From NCBI GenBank assembly GCA_963765705.1, contig CAVXXJ010000008.1, positions 62,001 to 126,000 on the forward strand: DNA of 64,000 nt. The letters are read 5' to 3'. Of this stretch, positions 1 to 7,615 are shown one piece after another. Within the stretch, counting starts at the first letter, position 1, and the number at the start of each line of letters is the position of its first letter. Source of the stretch: Gaiellasilicea sp963765705. GTDB lineage: Bacteria > Actinomycetota > Thermoleophilia > Gaiellales > Gaiellaceae. Position numbers and translations under genes: made by a program. Below the pieces are notes generated by a model. It did not search any database. It worked only from the letters and a program-made list of their open reading frames with translations, and was not told the origin of the DNA.

Positions 1-1
1 G

Positions 2-2410
2 AGCAGCGAGACGAACGAGCGCGGGCACACGATCACGTTCGAGTACGACGGCGCGAGCAGGCCGACGGCGATCGTCGACGCGCTCGGCGGCCGGACGTTG
101 CTCGCGTACGACGCGGCGGGGCGCTTGCTCACCCGCACCGACCAGACGGGGCGGGTCACCGGCTATGTCTACGACGGTGCCGGCCGCCTGATCCGCGTCA
201 ACCAGCCGGGTGGGACGTTCACGACGTCGACCTTCGACCTCGCCGGCCGGAAGACGAGCGACCTCGACCAGCTCGGCCGGCCGACGTCGTACGGATACGA
301 CGCGGTCGGACGCCTGACGAGCGTCACCGACCCGCTCAGCGGCGTCACCTCGTACGAGTACGACGCGGTCGGCAACCGGACGCGGCAGACCGACGCCGCG
401 GGCCGTTCGATCGACTACGGCTACGACCGGGTCGGCCGGCTCACCTCGAGAACGTTGCCGCTCGGCATGAGCGAGACCCGCAGCTACGACGCGGCCGGCC
501 GCCTGATCACGCACACCGACTTCAACGGCAATGCGATCGGACACTCGTACGACCTCGCCGGCCGCCTCGCGAGCAAGACCCTGCCGGGCGGGGCGACTGT
601 CGACTACGACTACGGCGCGAACGGCAGGCTCGCGAACGTCGCCGACGCCACGGGCGAGCTCACGTTCGAGTACGACGCGCGCGGACGGCCGACGGAGGTC
701 GATGGCCCGAACGGCGTCGTCTCCTACACTTACGACGCGACCGGGAACCGGACGTCCGTCACCACGCCGGGTGGCACGGTCGACTACTCCTACGATGCCG
801 CCGACCGGCTCAGCCGGGTGGCTGACCCATCGGACCGGGCGACGACGTTCGGCTACGACGCAGCCGGCCGGATGACCGGAATCGCCTACCCGAACGGGAT
901 CTCGGGCTCACTGAACTACGACCCGGCCGGGCGGCTGACGAGCATCGCCTATGGAGCCGGTCTGCGGACCTTCACCTACTCCTACGACGCCACCGGCCGG
1001 ATCACGAACGCGGTCGATCAGGCCGGCCGCAACGTCTCGTATGCCTATGACGCTGCCGGCCGGCTGACCCAGGAGAAGGTCGGCGCCGCCGCCACCGACT
1101 ACGTCTACGACGCCGCCGGCAACCGCACCTCGAAGACGGACGCGTCCGGGACGACGGCATTCGCATACGACGCGAACGGCCGCCTCTCTTCCGCAGGCGG
1201 GGTCACCTACGGCTACGACGCGAACGGCAGCCTGACCACGAAGACGGGCCCGTCGGGCACGACGACCTACGCCTACGACCCGCTTGGACGGCTCGCGCAG
1301 GCAACAGCGCCGGGTGGCAACACGTCGTATGCCTACGACCCGCTGGGAAATCGGATCCGGAAGACCGGCCCGGCCGGGGCGACGACGTACCTCGTCGATC
1401 CGTTCGCGCCCTCCGCTGCGACGGCTCCGTTCGAGCCGGCACTGACCGAGACGAGCGACCGGCGCGCGGTCGACCCGCTCGCGCAGGTGCTCCGCGAGGT
1501 CGCCCCGGCCGGCGCCGCAACCGACTACGTCTACGCCGGCGACCGGCTGCTCAGCCTCGAGCGGGGCGGCACGCCGCTCTACTACCTGCCGGACGCGCAA
1601 CACTCGACGCGTGCACTCGTCGACGGCGCGGGGGCCGTCACCGACAGCTACGACTACGACGCCTTCGGCAACGTCGCCGGCTCGACCGGATCGACGGTCA
1701 ACCCGTACACGTACACCGGGCAGCGGTACGACGAGTCGATCGAGGCCTATTACCTGCGCGCACGCAACTACGACCCGGCCGTCGGCCGCTTCACGAGCAT
1801 CGATCCGGTCGCTGGCTCGCCGACGAACCCGCTCTCGCAGAACCCATACCTCTACGCGCTCGGCGACCCGGTCAACTTCTACGACCCGACGGGCAAGTTC
1901 TTCGCGGGGTTCAGCGGCTTCATGGCGGCGTCCTTCGCGCGCTTCGCGTTCTACGCCTCGCCGTTCCTCTACATGTTCAACCACATCATGAACCGGCTCA
2001 GCGTCGTGCTCGGGGCGCACACGCTCCGTGCCTTCGCGTACTCGCTCTCGAGCGGGATCTACCGGCTCGCCGGGTACTCGCCGAGGCTGCTGAACCTGCA
2101 TGCAGGCCAGGTGTTCGAGCGAATCGTGAACCCGATGATGCGCCTGCTCGGCGCCAGGGCGCAGGTGGTGATCCAGGGCGGTGCCGCCCGCGTGGACTGG
2201 ATCTGGAACGGGATCCTCGTCGACACGAAGTTGGGCGGCTACTTCAGCCGCGGCCAGTTCCTCCACTACATCGCCGAGGCGCGCGTGCTCGCGGGCCAGA
2301 TCAACTACATCACGCTCCGGGCGCCGCCTTCCGCCGTCGTCGAGGAGTTCAAGGCGCTTGCCGCGGCCGAGGGCGTGGTCGTCAAGTTCTTCACGCTCTT
2401 CCCGTTCTGA
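2..2410 (+). CDS. RHS/YD-repeat protein with C-terminal nuclease-like toxin tip (5' end outside window)
   Basis: The reading frame is open from the first bases, so the N-terminus lies upstream. About 500 residues consist of YD repeats (forms such as YDAAGRLT and YDPLGNR), which in this family build a beta-cocoon around a toxin. They end in the RHS core signature YYLRARNYDPAVGRFTSIDP followed by NPYLYALGDPVNFYDPTG. The last ~160 residues differ: a hydrophobic stretch (FMAASFARFAFYASPFLYMF), then ARVDWIWNGILVDTKLGGYF near 2185-2245. The spacing D-x9-D-T-K fits the PD-(D/E)XK nuclease core, so the tip is inferred to be a DNase or RNase toxin delivered to competitors. The next gene starts 15 bp downstream and is the expected place for immunity. 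The RHS identity is secure; the nuclease fold is inference. Confidence 0.9.
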   Translation, partial: SSETNERGHTITFEYDGASRPTAIVDALGGRTLLAYDAAGRLLTRTDQTGRVTGYVYDGAGRLIRVNQPGGTFTTSTFDLAGRKTSDLDQLGRPTSYGYDAVGRLTSVTDPLSGVTSYEYDAVGNRTRQTDAAGRSIDYGYDRVGRLTSRTLPLGMSETRSYDAAGRLITHTDFNGNAIGHSYDLAGRLASKTLPGGATVDYDYGANGRLANVADATGELTFEYDARGRPTEVDGPNGVVSYTYDATGNRTSVTTPGGTVDYSYDAADRLSRVADPSDRATTFGYDAAGRMTGIAYPNGISGSLNYDPAGRLTSIAYGAGLRTFTYSYDATGRITNAVDQAGRNVSYAYDAAGRLTQEKVGAAATDYVYDAAGNRTSKTDASGTTAFAYDANGRLSSAGGVTYGYDANGSLTTKTGPSGTTTYAYDPLGRLAQATAPGGNTSYAYDPLGNRIRKTGPAGATTYLVDPFAPSAATAPFEPALTETSDRRAVDPLAQVLREVAPAGAATDYVYAGDRLLSLERGGTPLYYLPDAQHSTRALVDGAGAVTDSYDYDAFGNVAGSTGSTVNPYTYTGQRYDESIEAYYLRARNYDPAVGRFTSIDPVAGSPTNPLSQNPYLYALGDPVNFYDPTGKFFAGFSGFMAASFARFAFYASPFLYMFNHIMNRLSVVLGAHTLRAFAYSLSSGIYRLAGYSPRLLNLHAGQVFERIVNPMMRLLGARAQVVIQGGAARVDWIWNGILVDTKLGGYFSRGQFLHYIAEARVLAGQINYITLRAPPSAVVEEFKALAAAEGVVVKFFTLFPF

Positions 2411-2425
2411 TTAGCCTCCGCCTCG

Positions 2426-3211
2426 ATGCGCGCTGCGATCGAGTACGACCTCTGGCTGACCGGCCATACCACCGCGGACCTCTCCGATCCGGTGCACGCG
2501 CGCCGGCTCGCGTCGGGACTGCTCGAGCTCTACGGCCTCGACGATCTTCTCGTCACCTGGCTGCCGCCGAAGGCGCGCGCGTCGGCCACGCGCGGCTGGG
2601 AGGAGCTCGATGCCGGTGAGCTCGCCGACATCTACGGCAGCGGCGGGATCAACCTCGCCGACCCCGACGGTCGCCTGTTCGTCGCGACTCTCGACTGGCA
2701 GCGGGTGACGGAGAAGGACCGGAAGAACTGGGAACGGAACCTCGGCCAGCGGCAGAACCGGCTCCAGCTCTCCACTGACAAGGCGCGGCTCGCGGATGCC
2801 GGTTTCCGCGACGGCTTCGTCGCGCTCGCGGCCGCCCAGGCGGAAGGGCTCCAGGCAAACCTGGTCTACGGCTACGACCGGCACGTTTCCGACGACCGCT
2901 ACCGCACGGCCGCGGGCATCGGCGCAGGCCTCCGAGACGTCTACTGGCTGAACGTCTACGGGCCCGCGTTCGTCGAGCTGATCGGCAGAGAGCGGCTGCT
3001 CTCCGCGCCCGCCGACACGCGAGCCCTCGACGGCCATGTGTTGGTCCTCGCTCCCGACGAAGCGCTGACGACGCCGGGAGCCACGGCGCCGATCCGGGCA
3101 CATCTCGGCGAGGACTTCTTCGTCCCGCCCGGCGAGCCGAAGGGCTTCCACGACGACGCGGGCGCCGAGCGGCGGCCTGTATTCGACTGGTCGGGGATCC
3201 TCGGCGCCTAG
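2426..3211 (+). CDS. Candidate immunity protein paired with the RHS toxin
   Basis: This is a 261-residue soluble protein with no signal peptide or membrane segment. It starts at ATG 15 bp after the RHS stop codon. I do not recognise the family with certainty. It is Asp/Glu-rich, with Trp/Tyr-rich patches (LVTWLPPKAR, DVYWLNVYGPAFVELIG) and a C-terminal part resembling the large immunity proteins encoded after polymorphic toxins. Position, orientation and lack of any enzyme motif suggest it binds and neutralises the toxin tip. Its last 4 bp overlap the convergent receiver gene. The gene itself is secure; the immunity role is inferred from context only. Confidence 0.7.
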   Translation: MRAAIEYDLWLTGHTTADLSDPVHARRLASGLLELYGLDDLLVTWLPPKARASATRGWEELDAGELADIYGSGGINLADPDGRLFVATLDWQRVTEKDRKNWERNLGQRQNRLQLSTDKARLADAGFRDGFVALAAAQAEGLQANLVYGYDRHVSDDRYRTAAGIGAGLRDVYWLNVYGPAFVELIGRERLLSAPADTRALDGHVLVLAPDEALTTPGATAPIRAHLGEDFFVPPGEPKGFHDDAGAERRPVFDWSGILGA

Positions 3212-3558
3212 GAAGGCGGGGCGAGGACGCTCTCGACGGCGAGCACGAGCTCGGACGGAGAGAAGGGCTTCTCCAGCACGTTGCCCGCTGTGTTCTCGTG
3301 CGCGGGCAGCCGACCCGACATGTAGACGACGCGTGTGTGGGGGCGATAGACCGCAATCTGCGCTCCCAGGGTGAACCCGTCCATTTTCGGCATGACCACG
3401 TCCGTGACGACGATGTCGATCTCGTTCGTCTGGAGCAGCTCGAGCGCGGACTCGGCGGAGCCGGCGCAGATCACCTCGAAGCCGGCAGCGGTGAGGGCCC
3501 GCTCGGCGACCGAGCGGATCGCCTCTTCGTCGTCGACGATCAGGATGCGGGCGCGCAT
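3208..3558 (-). CDS. Stand-alone response-regulator receiver domain
   Basis: The protein has 116 residues and is almost entirely a CheY-like receiver domain. It begins MRARILIVDDEEAIRSVAERAL, with the acidic pair at residues 9-11. The phospho-acceptor Asp is in IVVTDVVMPKMDGF, the conserved switch Ser is in VVYMSG, and the Lys is in LEKPFSP. No output domain follows, so it acts through protein contacts or as a phosphate relay or sink. I chose the ATG at 3558 because the reading frame upstream is only Arg-rich low-complexity sequence. No histidine kinase is adjacent, so its partner is unknown. Confidence 0.9.
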   Translation of the reverse strand: MRARILIVDDEEAIRSVAERALTAAGFEVICAGSAESALELLQTNEIDIVVTDVVMPKMDGFTLGAQIAVYRPHTRVVYMSGRLPAHENTAGNVLEKPFSPSELVLAVESVLAPPS

Positions 3559-3602
3559 GAGGCGGGGGAGGGTACACCGGGCCGAGGCGGTACGGTGCCC
3601 GC

Positions 3603-4241
3603 GTGCTCGCCGAGCTCGCCGCCGCTGCCGCCCTCGTGTGCCTCGATGCCGGCCACGGCACGGCACCCGAGATCGGCCGCGAGCTGGAGCCGATCGGCCC
3701 GGGCTCGAAGCAGCTGAAGATCAAGGATCCGGGCGGCGCGTCCGGCGAGGCGGCAGTCGCGCTCGCGATCGCGCGGCGCACAAGGGCGCTCCTGCTCGCG
3801 CGCGGCTACCGGGTGGCGATGACCCGCGACGGAACTGGATACCGGGGCGGCAACCGTGAGCGCGCGCGCTTCTGCAACGCGAGCGGCGCGGCGCTGATGA
3901 TCAGGATCCATGCCGACGGCTCCAGCGACTCGTCGGTGCACGGCGTCTCGACGCTCGTGCCGGCGCTGCGGCGCGGCTGGACGGGCGACATCTACGGACC
4001 GAGCCGGCGCGCCGGCCAACTGCTCCAGCGCGAGCTCGTGGCGACGACCGGGGCCCGCGACCTCGGCGTGGTCGAGCGGGCCGACCTGACCGGGTTCAAC
4101 TGGGCCGACGTCCCGGCGGTGCTGGTCGAGACGGGCTTCATGTCGAACCCGCGGGAAGCGAGGCTGCTCCGCTCGGACGGCTACCAGCAGCAGGTGGCGG
4201 GAGCGCTCGCGCGCGCGGCTCACCGCTTCCTGATCCGGTAG
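3603..4241 (+). CDS. N-acetylmuramoyl-L-alanine amidase (Amidase_3 family)
   Basis: This zinc amidase cleaves the bond between muramic acid and L-alanine in peptidoglycan. Zinc ligands and the catalytic Glu fit the family: CLDAGHGTAP near residue 13, Glu in GGASGEAAVALAIARR, His in LMIRIHADGS, and the terminal Glu in AVLVETGFMSNPREARLL. The GTG start at 3603 leaves a short hydrophobic N-terminus (LAELAAAAALVCLDAGHG), which is part of the first beta strand rather than a classical signal peptide, so the export route is unclear. A -10-like TACGGT lies 6 nt before the start. The 3' end overlaps the convergent dehydrogenase gene by 22 bp. Confidence 0.92.
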   Translation: MLAELAAAAALVCLDAGHGTAPEIGRELEPIGPGSKQLKIKDPGGASGEAAVALAIARRTRALLLARGYRVAMTRDGTGYRGGNRERARFCNASGAALMIRIHADGSSDSSVHGVSTLVPALRRGWTGDIYGPSRRAGQLLQRELVATTGARDLGVVERADLTGFNWADVPAVLVETGFMSNPREARLLRSDGYQQQVAGALARAAHRFLIR

Positions 4242-5170
4242 ATCACGCCGCGACCCCAGTCGCCTGCCAGGAGGCCGCCGCCCTGAGGCTCGACGGCGAG
4301 ACCCAACGGGTGGTCGAAGCCGTCGGCGAACGTGGACGAGCGGCCGGTGCGGACGTTCACCTGCACGAGCTTCCGGCCCCAGCGCTTGCTCAGGTACTGG
4401 CCCCACTCGGCCACGATCATCGTCCCGGCCCAGAGCGCGAGCGAGTCCGCCGACGAGTGCGGCTCGAGGTAGGCGACGGGTGGCGTGACGCCGCGGCACG
4501 AGCCCTGCAGCTTCCGCAGCCGCCAGCTCGCCCAGCAGCGCGGCCAGCCGTAGTCGGCGCGGGGCTTGATCCGGACGATCGTGTCGGCCGGCTCGTTCTC
4601 GCCCAGGTCGTCGCGGGCGTTGTCGGAGACGTAGAGCACGTCACCGTCGAAGACGAGCCCGAACGGGTTGCGCAGCCCGGTCGCGACGATCCGCAGGTCG
4701 CTGCCGTCGAGCCTGAAGGAGAGGATCGCGCCGCTGCGGCCGTCCTTCTCCTTGCAGACGTCGCAGGTCGTGCCGCTGCCGAGATAGAGCCGGCCGTCGC
4801 GGCCGAGGGCGATCGTGTCCTGTTGGTGCCGCTTGAACGGCAGTCGGGTGACGATCTTCTTCCTGGAGACGACGCGCTTGCCGCGGACGACGAGCCGGCT
4901 GACGTACCCCTGCGCGGAGACGTAGAGCGTCGAGCCCACCCAGGTCAGCCCGAGCGGGGTCGCGAAGCCTGCGGCGAGCACGCGCGGCTTCGACGAGCCG
5001 CGGCCGACCGCAACGACCTCGCCGGTCTCCTGCGTGGAGTAGAGCAGCCCGTCGGGGCCGAATGCGAGCGCCGTCGGGCGCTTCAGGCCGGTCGCATAAA
5101 GCTCGGCGGCGAAGCCGCAGCAGACCTTCAGCGCCGGCGCCGGACGCAACGCGGAGGCTGCCCCTGGCAC
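4220..5170 (-). CDS. Sorbosone/glucose dehydrogenase-like (GSDH) six-bladed beta-propeller protein
   Basis: The soluble PQQ-type glucose/sorbosone dehydrogenase fold is indicated by LKRPTALAFGPDGLLYSTQETGEV, IALGRDGRLYLGSGTTCDVC, NPFGLVFDGDVLYVSDNA and PRADYGWPRCW. Such proteins usually oxidise aldoses outside the cytoplasm. The GTG at 5170 gives 316 aa. The same frame continues upstream for about 20 residues as an Ala/Leu/Val-rich stretch ending VAVPGAASA, which looks exactly like a Sec signal peptide, yet I find no ATG, GTG or TTG there. Either a CTG is used or a base is wrong. The neighbour at 5220 ends inside this stretch. Fold confidence is high; substrate is unknown. Confidence 0.85.
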   Translation of the reverse strand: MPGAASALRPAPALKVCCGFAAELYATGLKRPTALAFGPDGLLYSTQETGEVVAVGRGSSKPRVLAAGFATPLGLTWVGSTLYVSAQGYVSRLVVRGKRVVSRKKIVTRLPFKRHQQDTIALGRDGRLYLGSGTTCDVCKEKDGRSGAILSFRLDGSDLRIVATGLRNPFGLVFDGDVLYVSDNARDDLGENEPADTIVRIKPRADYGWPRCWASWRLRKLQGSCRGVTPPVAYLEPHSSADSLALWAGTMIVAEWGQYLSKRWGRKLVQVNVRTGRSSTFADGFDHPLGLAVEPQGGGLLAGDWGRGVIYRIRKR

Positions 5171-5219
5171 GGCGACGAGCGCGGCGACCAGGCCGGCGGC
5201 GGCCAGCGCCGCTGCGGCG

Positions 5220-5936
5220 CTACGTGTCCCAGGGATCGGCGGAGCCTGCCTCGGCGGGTTGCTTGCGCCGGCGCAGACCCAGACGCCGCTTGCCGGTGGG
5301 CGCGGGCTCGGGCTCGGGCGCGGCCTCGGCCTCGTCAGCGGAGTCGACGGGCAGCTTCGTCACGATCGTCTTCGACTCCGAGGCCGCCGGCACCGGGTCG
5401 ACCGCCGTCGACTCGACGACCGGCATGTCCCACGGCCCGGTGCTGTCCGCGGCCTCGGGGCCCGCCAGGACGACCGGCGGGGCGACCTCGTCGAGGCGCC
5501 AGCGCGAGCGCTTGGCGACCGCGGCCCACTCCGCGAGGGCGACCAGTCCCCAGGCGACCGCCATCACGAGCACGATCCATTCGGCGGCGAGGTCGGCGAC
5601 GCCCGCGAGCGCCGCCACCAGCAGCAGGAACGTGCCTTCGAGCGCGAGCCGGGGCATCGTGAAGCCGTGGGCTAGCGGTGGCGGGACCCCGGCGACCCAG
5701 TCGGCGCCCGGCAGGCCGCCTGTGTGTCCCGCGGTCACGGGCCAATCCTCGCCCGCGAAGTGGCCGGGCGCGGACCGCTCGGCCCGCAGCGAGTGGAGCT
5801 CGGCGCGAAGCTCCGACGCCACCGACTCGAGCTCGCGGACGCGTTCGGCGAACGTGGCGAAGGCCTCCTCGACGCGCGCGGGGTCGAACCCCTCGTCGGC
5901 GTGCGGCAGCTCGTCTGTCTGCGGCAGCTTGCTCAT
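5220..5936 (-). CDS. Membrane protein with N-terminal coiled coil and acidic/basic tail, function unknown
   Basis: This 238-residue protein starts MSKLPQTDELPHADEG. Residues ~18-60 form a heptad-like helix (RVEEAFATFAERVRELESVASELRAEL). Residues ~95-140 carry one or two membrane helices (LALEGTFLLLVAALAGVADLAA, WIVLVMAVAWGLVALAEWA). The rest is a Pro/Glu-rich tail closed by a basic patch (GKRRLGLRRRKQP). The layout suggests a membrane-anchored scaffold facing the cytoplasm. No catalytic motif is visible. A -10-like TACTGT lies about 10 nt before the ATG. I do not recognise a named family. Confidence 0.75.
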   Translation of the reverse strand: MSKLPQTDELPHADEGFDPARVEEAFATFAERVRELESVASELRAELHSLRAERSAPGHFAGEDWPVTAGHTGGLPGADWVAGVPPPLAHGFTMPRLALEGTFLLLVAALAGVADLAAEWIVLVMAVAWGLVALAEWAAVAKRSRWRLDEVAPPVVLAGPEAADSTGPWDMPVVESTAVDPVPAASESKTIVTKLPVDSADEAEAAPEPEPAPTGKRRLGLRRRKQPAEAGSADPWDT

Positions 5937-6012
5937 GACTTCAGCAACAGTATGCCCACCCTGCACGGCCCCGACGCCTTCGCCGGAGAGCCTGATCTAC
6001 CTGCTCAGGGGG

Positions 6013-6306
6013 TTACTGCTCGTCGTGGCGCTGCATCTCGCCGAGGGCACGTTGCGCCTGCTCGTGGATCGCCCGGCGGCGCTCCTCGATCGATCGCGGC
6101 TGGTCGGCCTCGTCGATCGGCTGCCCCTCGGCGGCGTCGAACTCGTCGCGGTCGTCCGGTGTGTCGCGAGCCAGCTCCAGCCGCGCGCGCAGCTCGTCGG
6201 CCGGGTCGCTGTCGCGGCGCTCGAACGTGCCGCTCGACCGCTTGCGCAGCCGGATGAAGGCAGCGAGCCCGAGGGCGCCTGCGAGCCAGGTCAGTCCACG
6301 CCTCAT
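6013..6306 (-). CDS. Small single-helix membrane protein, function unknown
   Basis: This is a 97-residue protein. It has one N-terminal membrane segment (LTWLAGALGLAAFIRLRKR) followed by a highly charged helical tail rich in Asp, Glu and Arg. The Arg/Lys cluster directly after the helix predicts a cytoplasmic tail. A -10-like TAGCAT ends 7 nt before the ATG, so the transcript is probably leaderless. The gene is divergent from rpsF, with 120 bp between them that hold the rpsF leader. No family recognised. Confidence 0.7.
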   Translation of the reverse strand: MRRGLTWLAGALGLAAFIRLRKRSSGTFERRDSDPADELRARLELARDTPDDRDEFDAAEGQPIDEADQPRSIEERRRAIHEQAQRALGEMQRHDEQ

Positions 6307-6426
6307 GCAGCCGATGCTACTCTAGGAGCCGCTTCCTGCCTCGTCATCGCGTGCGCCGTTCCCGTGCATGCCCGCCGGCGAGGCCGCCTAAGACCGAGGG
6401 AAGCCCGACGGAAGGAGACCGGGAAC

Positions 6427-6798
6427 GTGATCGACTACGAAGTTCTGCTGATGCTGGACCCCGAACTGCCTGAAGAGCGGCAGGAAGAGATCGTCAAGCG
6501 CACCCGCGACCTCGTCGAGAAGAGCGGTGGCAAGTGGGACGGCCAGGACGCCTGGGGCCGCCGCAAGCTCGCCTACGAGATCGACAAGAAGACCGACGGC
6601 ATCTACCACCTGCTCTCGTTCAGCACCGACGGCGAGACGCTCGACGAGATCTCGCGCGTCCTCAAGATCGACGACAACGTGATGCGCCACCTGGCGACTC
6701 GTCGCTACAAGCCAGGGTCGACTCAGCCAGTAGCGGTGGGCGGTCCGGGGCGCGAGGATGTCGTGGAGCCCATCGACACCTCGTTGGAGGAGGAGTAA
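6427..6798 (+). CDS. rpsF: 30S ribosomal protein S6
   Basis: S6 binds 16S rRNA together with S18 in the small-subunit platform. The 123-aa product shows the family pattern YEVLLMLDPELPEERQEEIV, WGRRKLAYEIDKKTDGIYHLLSF and VMRHLATRRYKPG. The GTG start at 6427 is set by the ribosome site AAGGAG about 10 nt upstream and by the conserved N-terminus. It is the first gene of the classical rpsF-ssb-rpsR-rplI set. Its TAA overlaps the ssb ATG by one base, so translation is probably coupled. The C-terminal 25 residues are an acidic extension. Confidence 0.97.
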   Translation: MIDYEVLLMLDPELPEERQEEIVKRTRDLVEKSGGKWDGQDAWGRRKLAYEIDKKTDGIYHLLSFSTDGETLDEISRVLKIDDNVMRHLATRRYKPGSTQPVAVGGPGREDVVEPIDTSLEEE

Positions 6799-7241
6799 TG
6801 CCCCAGAACATCAACATCGTCGCGCTCGTCGGCAACCTGACGAAGGATCCGGAGCTGCGCCACACCCCGTCCGGCACGGCCGTCACGACGCTCCGCGTCG
6901 CCGTCAACGACCGCGTCAAGCGGGGCGAGGAGTGGACCGACGCGGCCTACTACTTCGACGTCACCGTCTGGGGACGTACCGCGGAGAACTGCGCCCAGTA
7001 CCTCGCCAAGGGCCGCCCCGTCGGCGTCCAGGGCAAGCTGACCTGGCGCGAGTGGGACGCCCAGGACGGCTCCAAGCGCCAGTCGGTCGAGATCGTCGCC
7101 GACAACATCCAGTTCCTCGGCAGCCGCGACGGCGGCGGCGGCGGTGGAGACGGCGGCGGCCAGTTCGTGCCGCAGGGCGCCACCCAGTCCACCGACGACT
7201 TCCCCGCTGCCGCGGCAGCCGACGACGACATTCCGTTCTGA
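6798..7241 (+). CDS. ssb: Single-stranded DNA-binding protein
   Basis: SSB coats single-stranded DNA during replication, repair and recombination. The 147-aa protein has the N-terminal OB fold (NIVALVGNLTKDPELRHTPSGTAVTTLRVAV; YYFDVTVWGRTAENCAQYLAKG). A Gly/Gln-rich linker follows, then the acidic tip DDDIPF that docks partner proteins. Length and tail are typical. It lies between rpsF (1-bp overlap) and rpsR. The copy-1 structured repeat sits in the 105 bp before rpsR and may reduce or process the downstream message. Confidence 0.97.
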   Translation: MPQNINIVALVGNLTKDPELRHTPSGTAVTTLRVAVNDRVKRGEEWTDAAYYFDVTVWGRTAENCAQYLAKGRPVGVQGKLTWREWDAQDGSKRQSVEIVADNIQFLGSRDGGGGGGDGGGQFVPQGATQSTDDFPAAAAADDDIPF

Positions 7242-7258
7242 GAATGGTAAGCGAGTCC

Positions 7259-7332
7259 TTGGGCCGCGAAAGCGGCCCCTTTAGGGATCTTTGCGCGATG
7301 AGCATCCGCTTCCGCGGATGCTCATCTTGCGC
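7259..7332 (+). repeat. Structured intergenic repeat, copy 1 (ssb-rpsR)
   Basis: The element contains two hairpins. Hairpin 1 is GGGCCGC-GAAA-GCGGCCC (7261-7278). Hairpin 2 has a perfect 13-bp stem, GATGAGCATCCGC, loop TTCC, then its complement (7297-7326). The joint between them reads CTTTAGGGATCTTTGCGC and the element ends CTTGCGC. Near-identical flanks occur at 39113-39187 and 58788-58855. Here it lies inside an operon between co-directional genes, so it may act as an attenuator or RNA-processing site. Confidence 0.8.
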
Positions 7333-7346
7333 CGAATAGGAGAGCA

Positions 7347-7613
7347 ATGGCACAGCCGAAAACACAGCAGACGCGGAAGCGTCCCGGCTCCTCGCTGGCC
7401 CCCGGCCGGCGCAAGAGCTGCCTCTTCTGCAAGGACAAGATCGACGAGGTCGACTACAAGAACCTGAACCAGCTCCGCCGCTACATCTCGGAGAAGGGGA
7501 AGATCCGCAACCGGCGCATCAGCGGCGCTTGCAGGCGGCACCAGCGGCAGGTCGCCGTCGCCGTCAAGCGGGCCCGCGAGATGGCGCTGCTGCCGTACGT
7601 CGAGGAGCGCTGA
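7347..7613 (+). CDS. rpsR: 30S ribosomal protein S18
   Basis: This 88-aa S18 protein pairs with S6 on 16S rRNA. Family features are the basic N-terminus (QTRKRPGSSLAPGRRKS), YKNLNQLRRYISEKGKI and RRISGACRRHQRQVAVAVKRAREMALLPY. It keeps Cys residues in SCLFCKDK and SGACRRH, so it is the cysteine-containing, zinc-capable form. A ribosome site AGGAG lies 6-7 nt before the ATG. The stop codon is followed after 2 nt by rplI. Confidence 0.97.
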   Translation: MAQPKTQQTRKRPGSSLAPGRRKSCLFCKDKIDEVDYKNLNQLRRYISEKGKIRNRRISGACRRHQRQVAVAVKRAREMALLPYVEER

Positions 7614-7615
7614 CG

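Noticed and set aside
908..2266. A 452-codon open frame opposite the RHS gene
   Set aside because: It mirrors the YD repeats in antisense. Such long antisense frames arise automatically from this codon use.
6307..6426. S6:S18 autoregulatory leader before rpsF
   Set aside because: The 120-nt leader has CCG-rich segments, but I could not draw a convincing version of the known bulged motif by eye. A covariance search would be needed.
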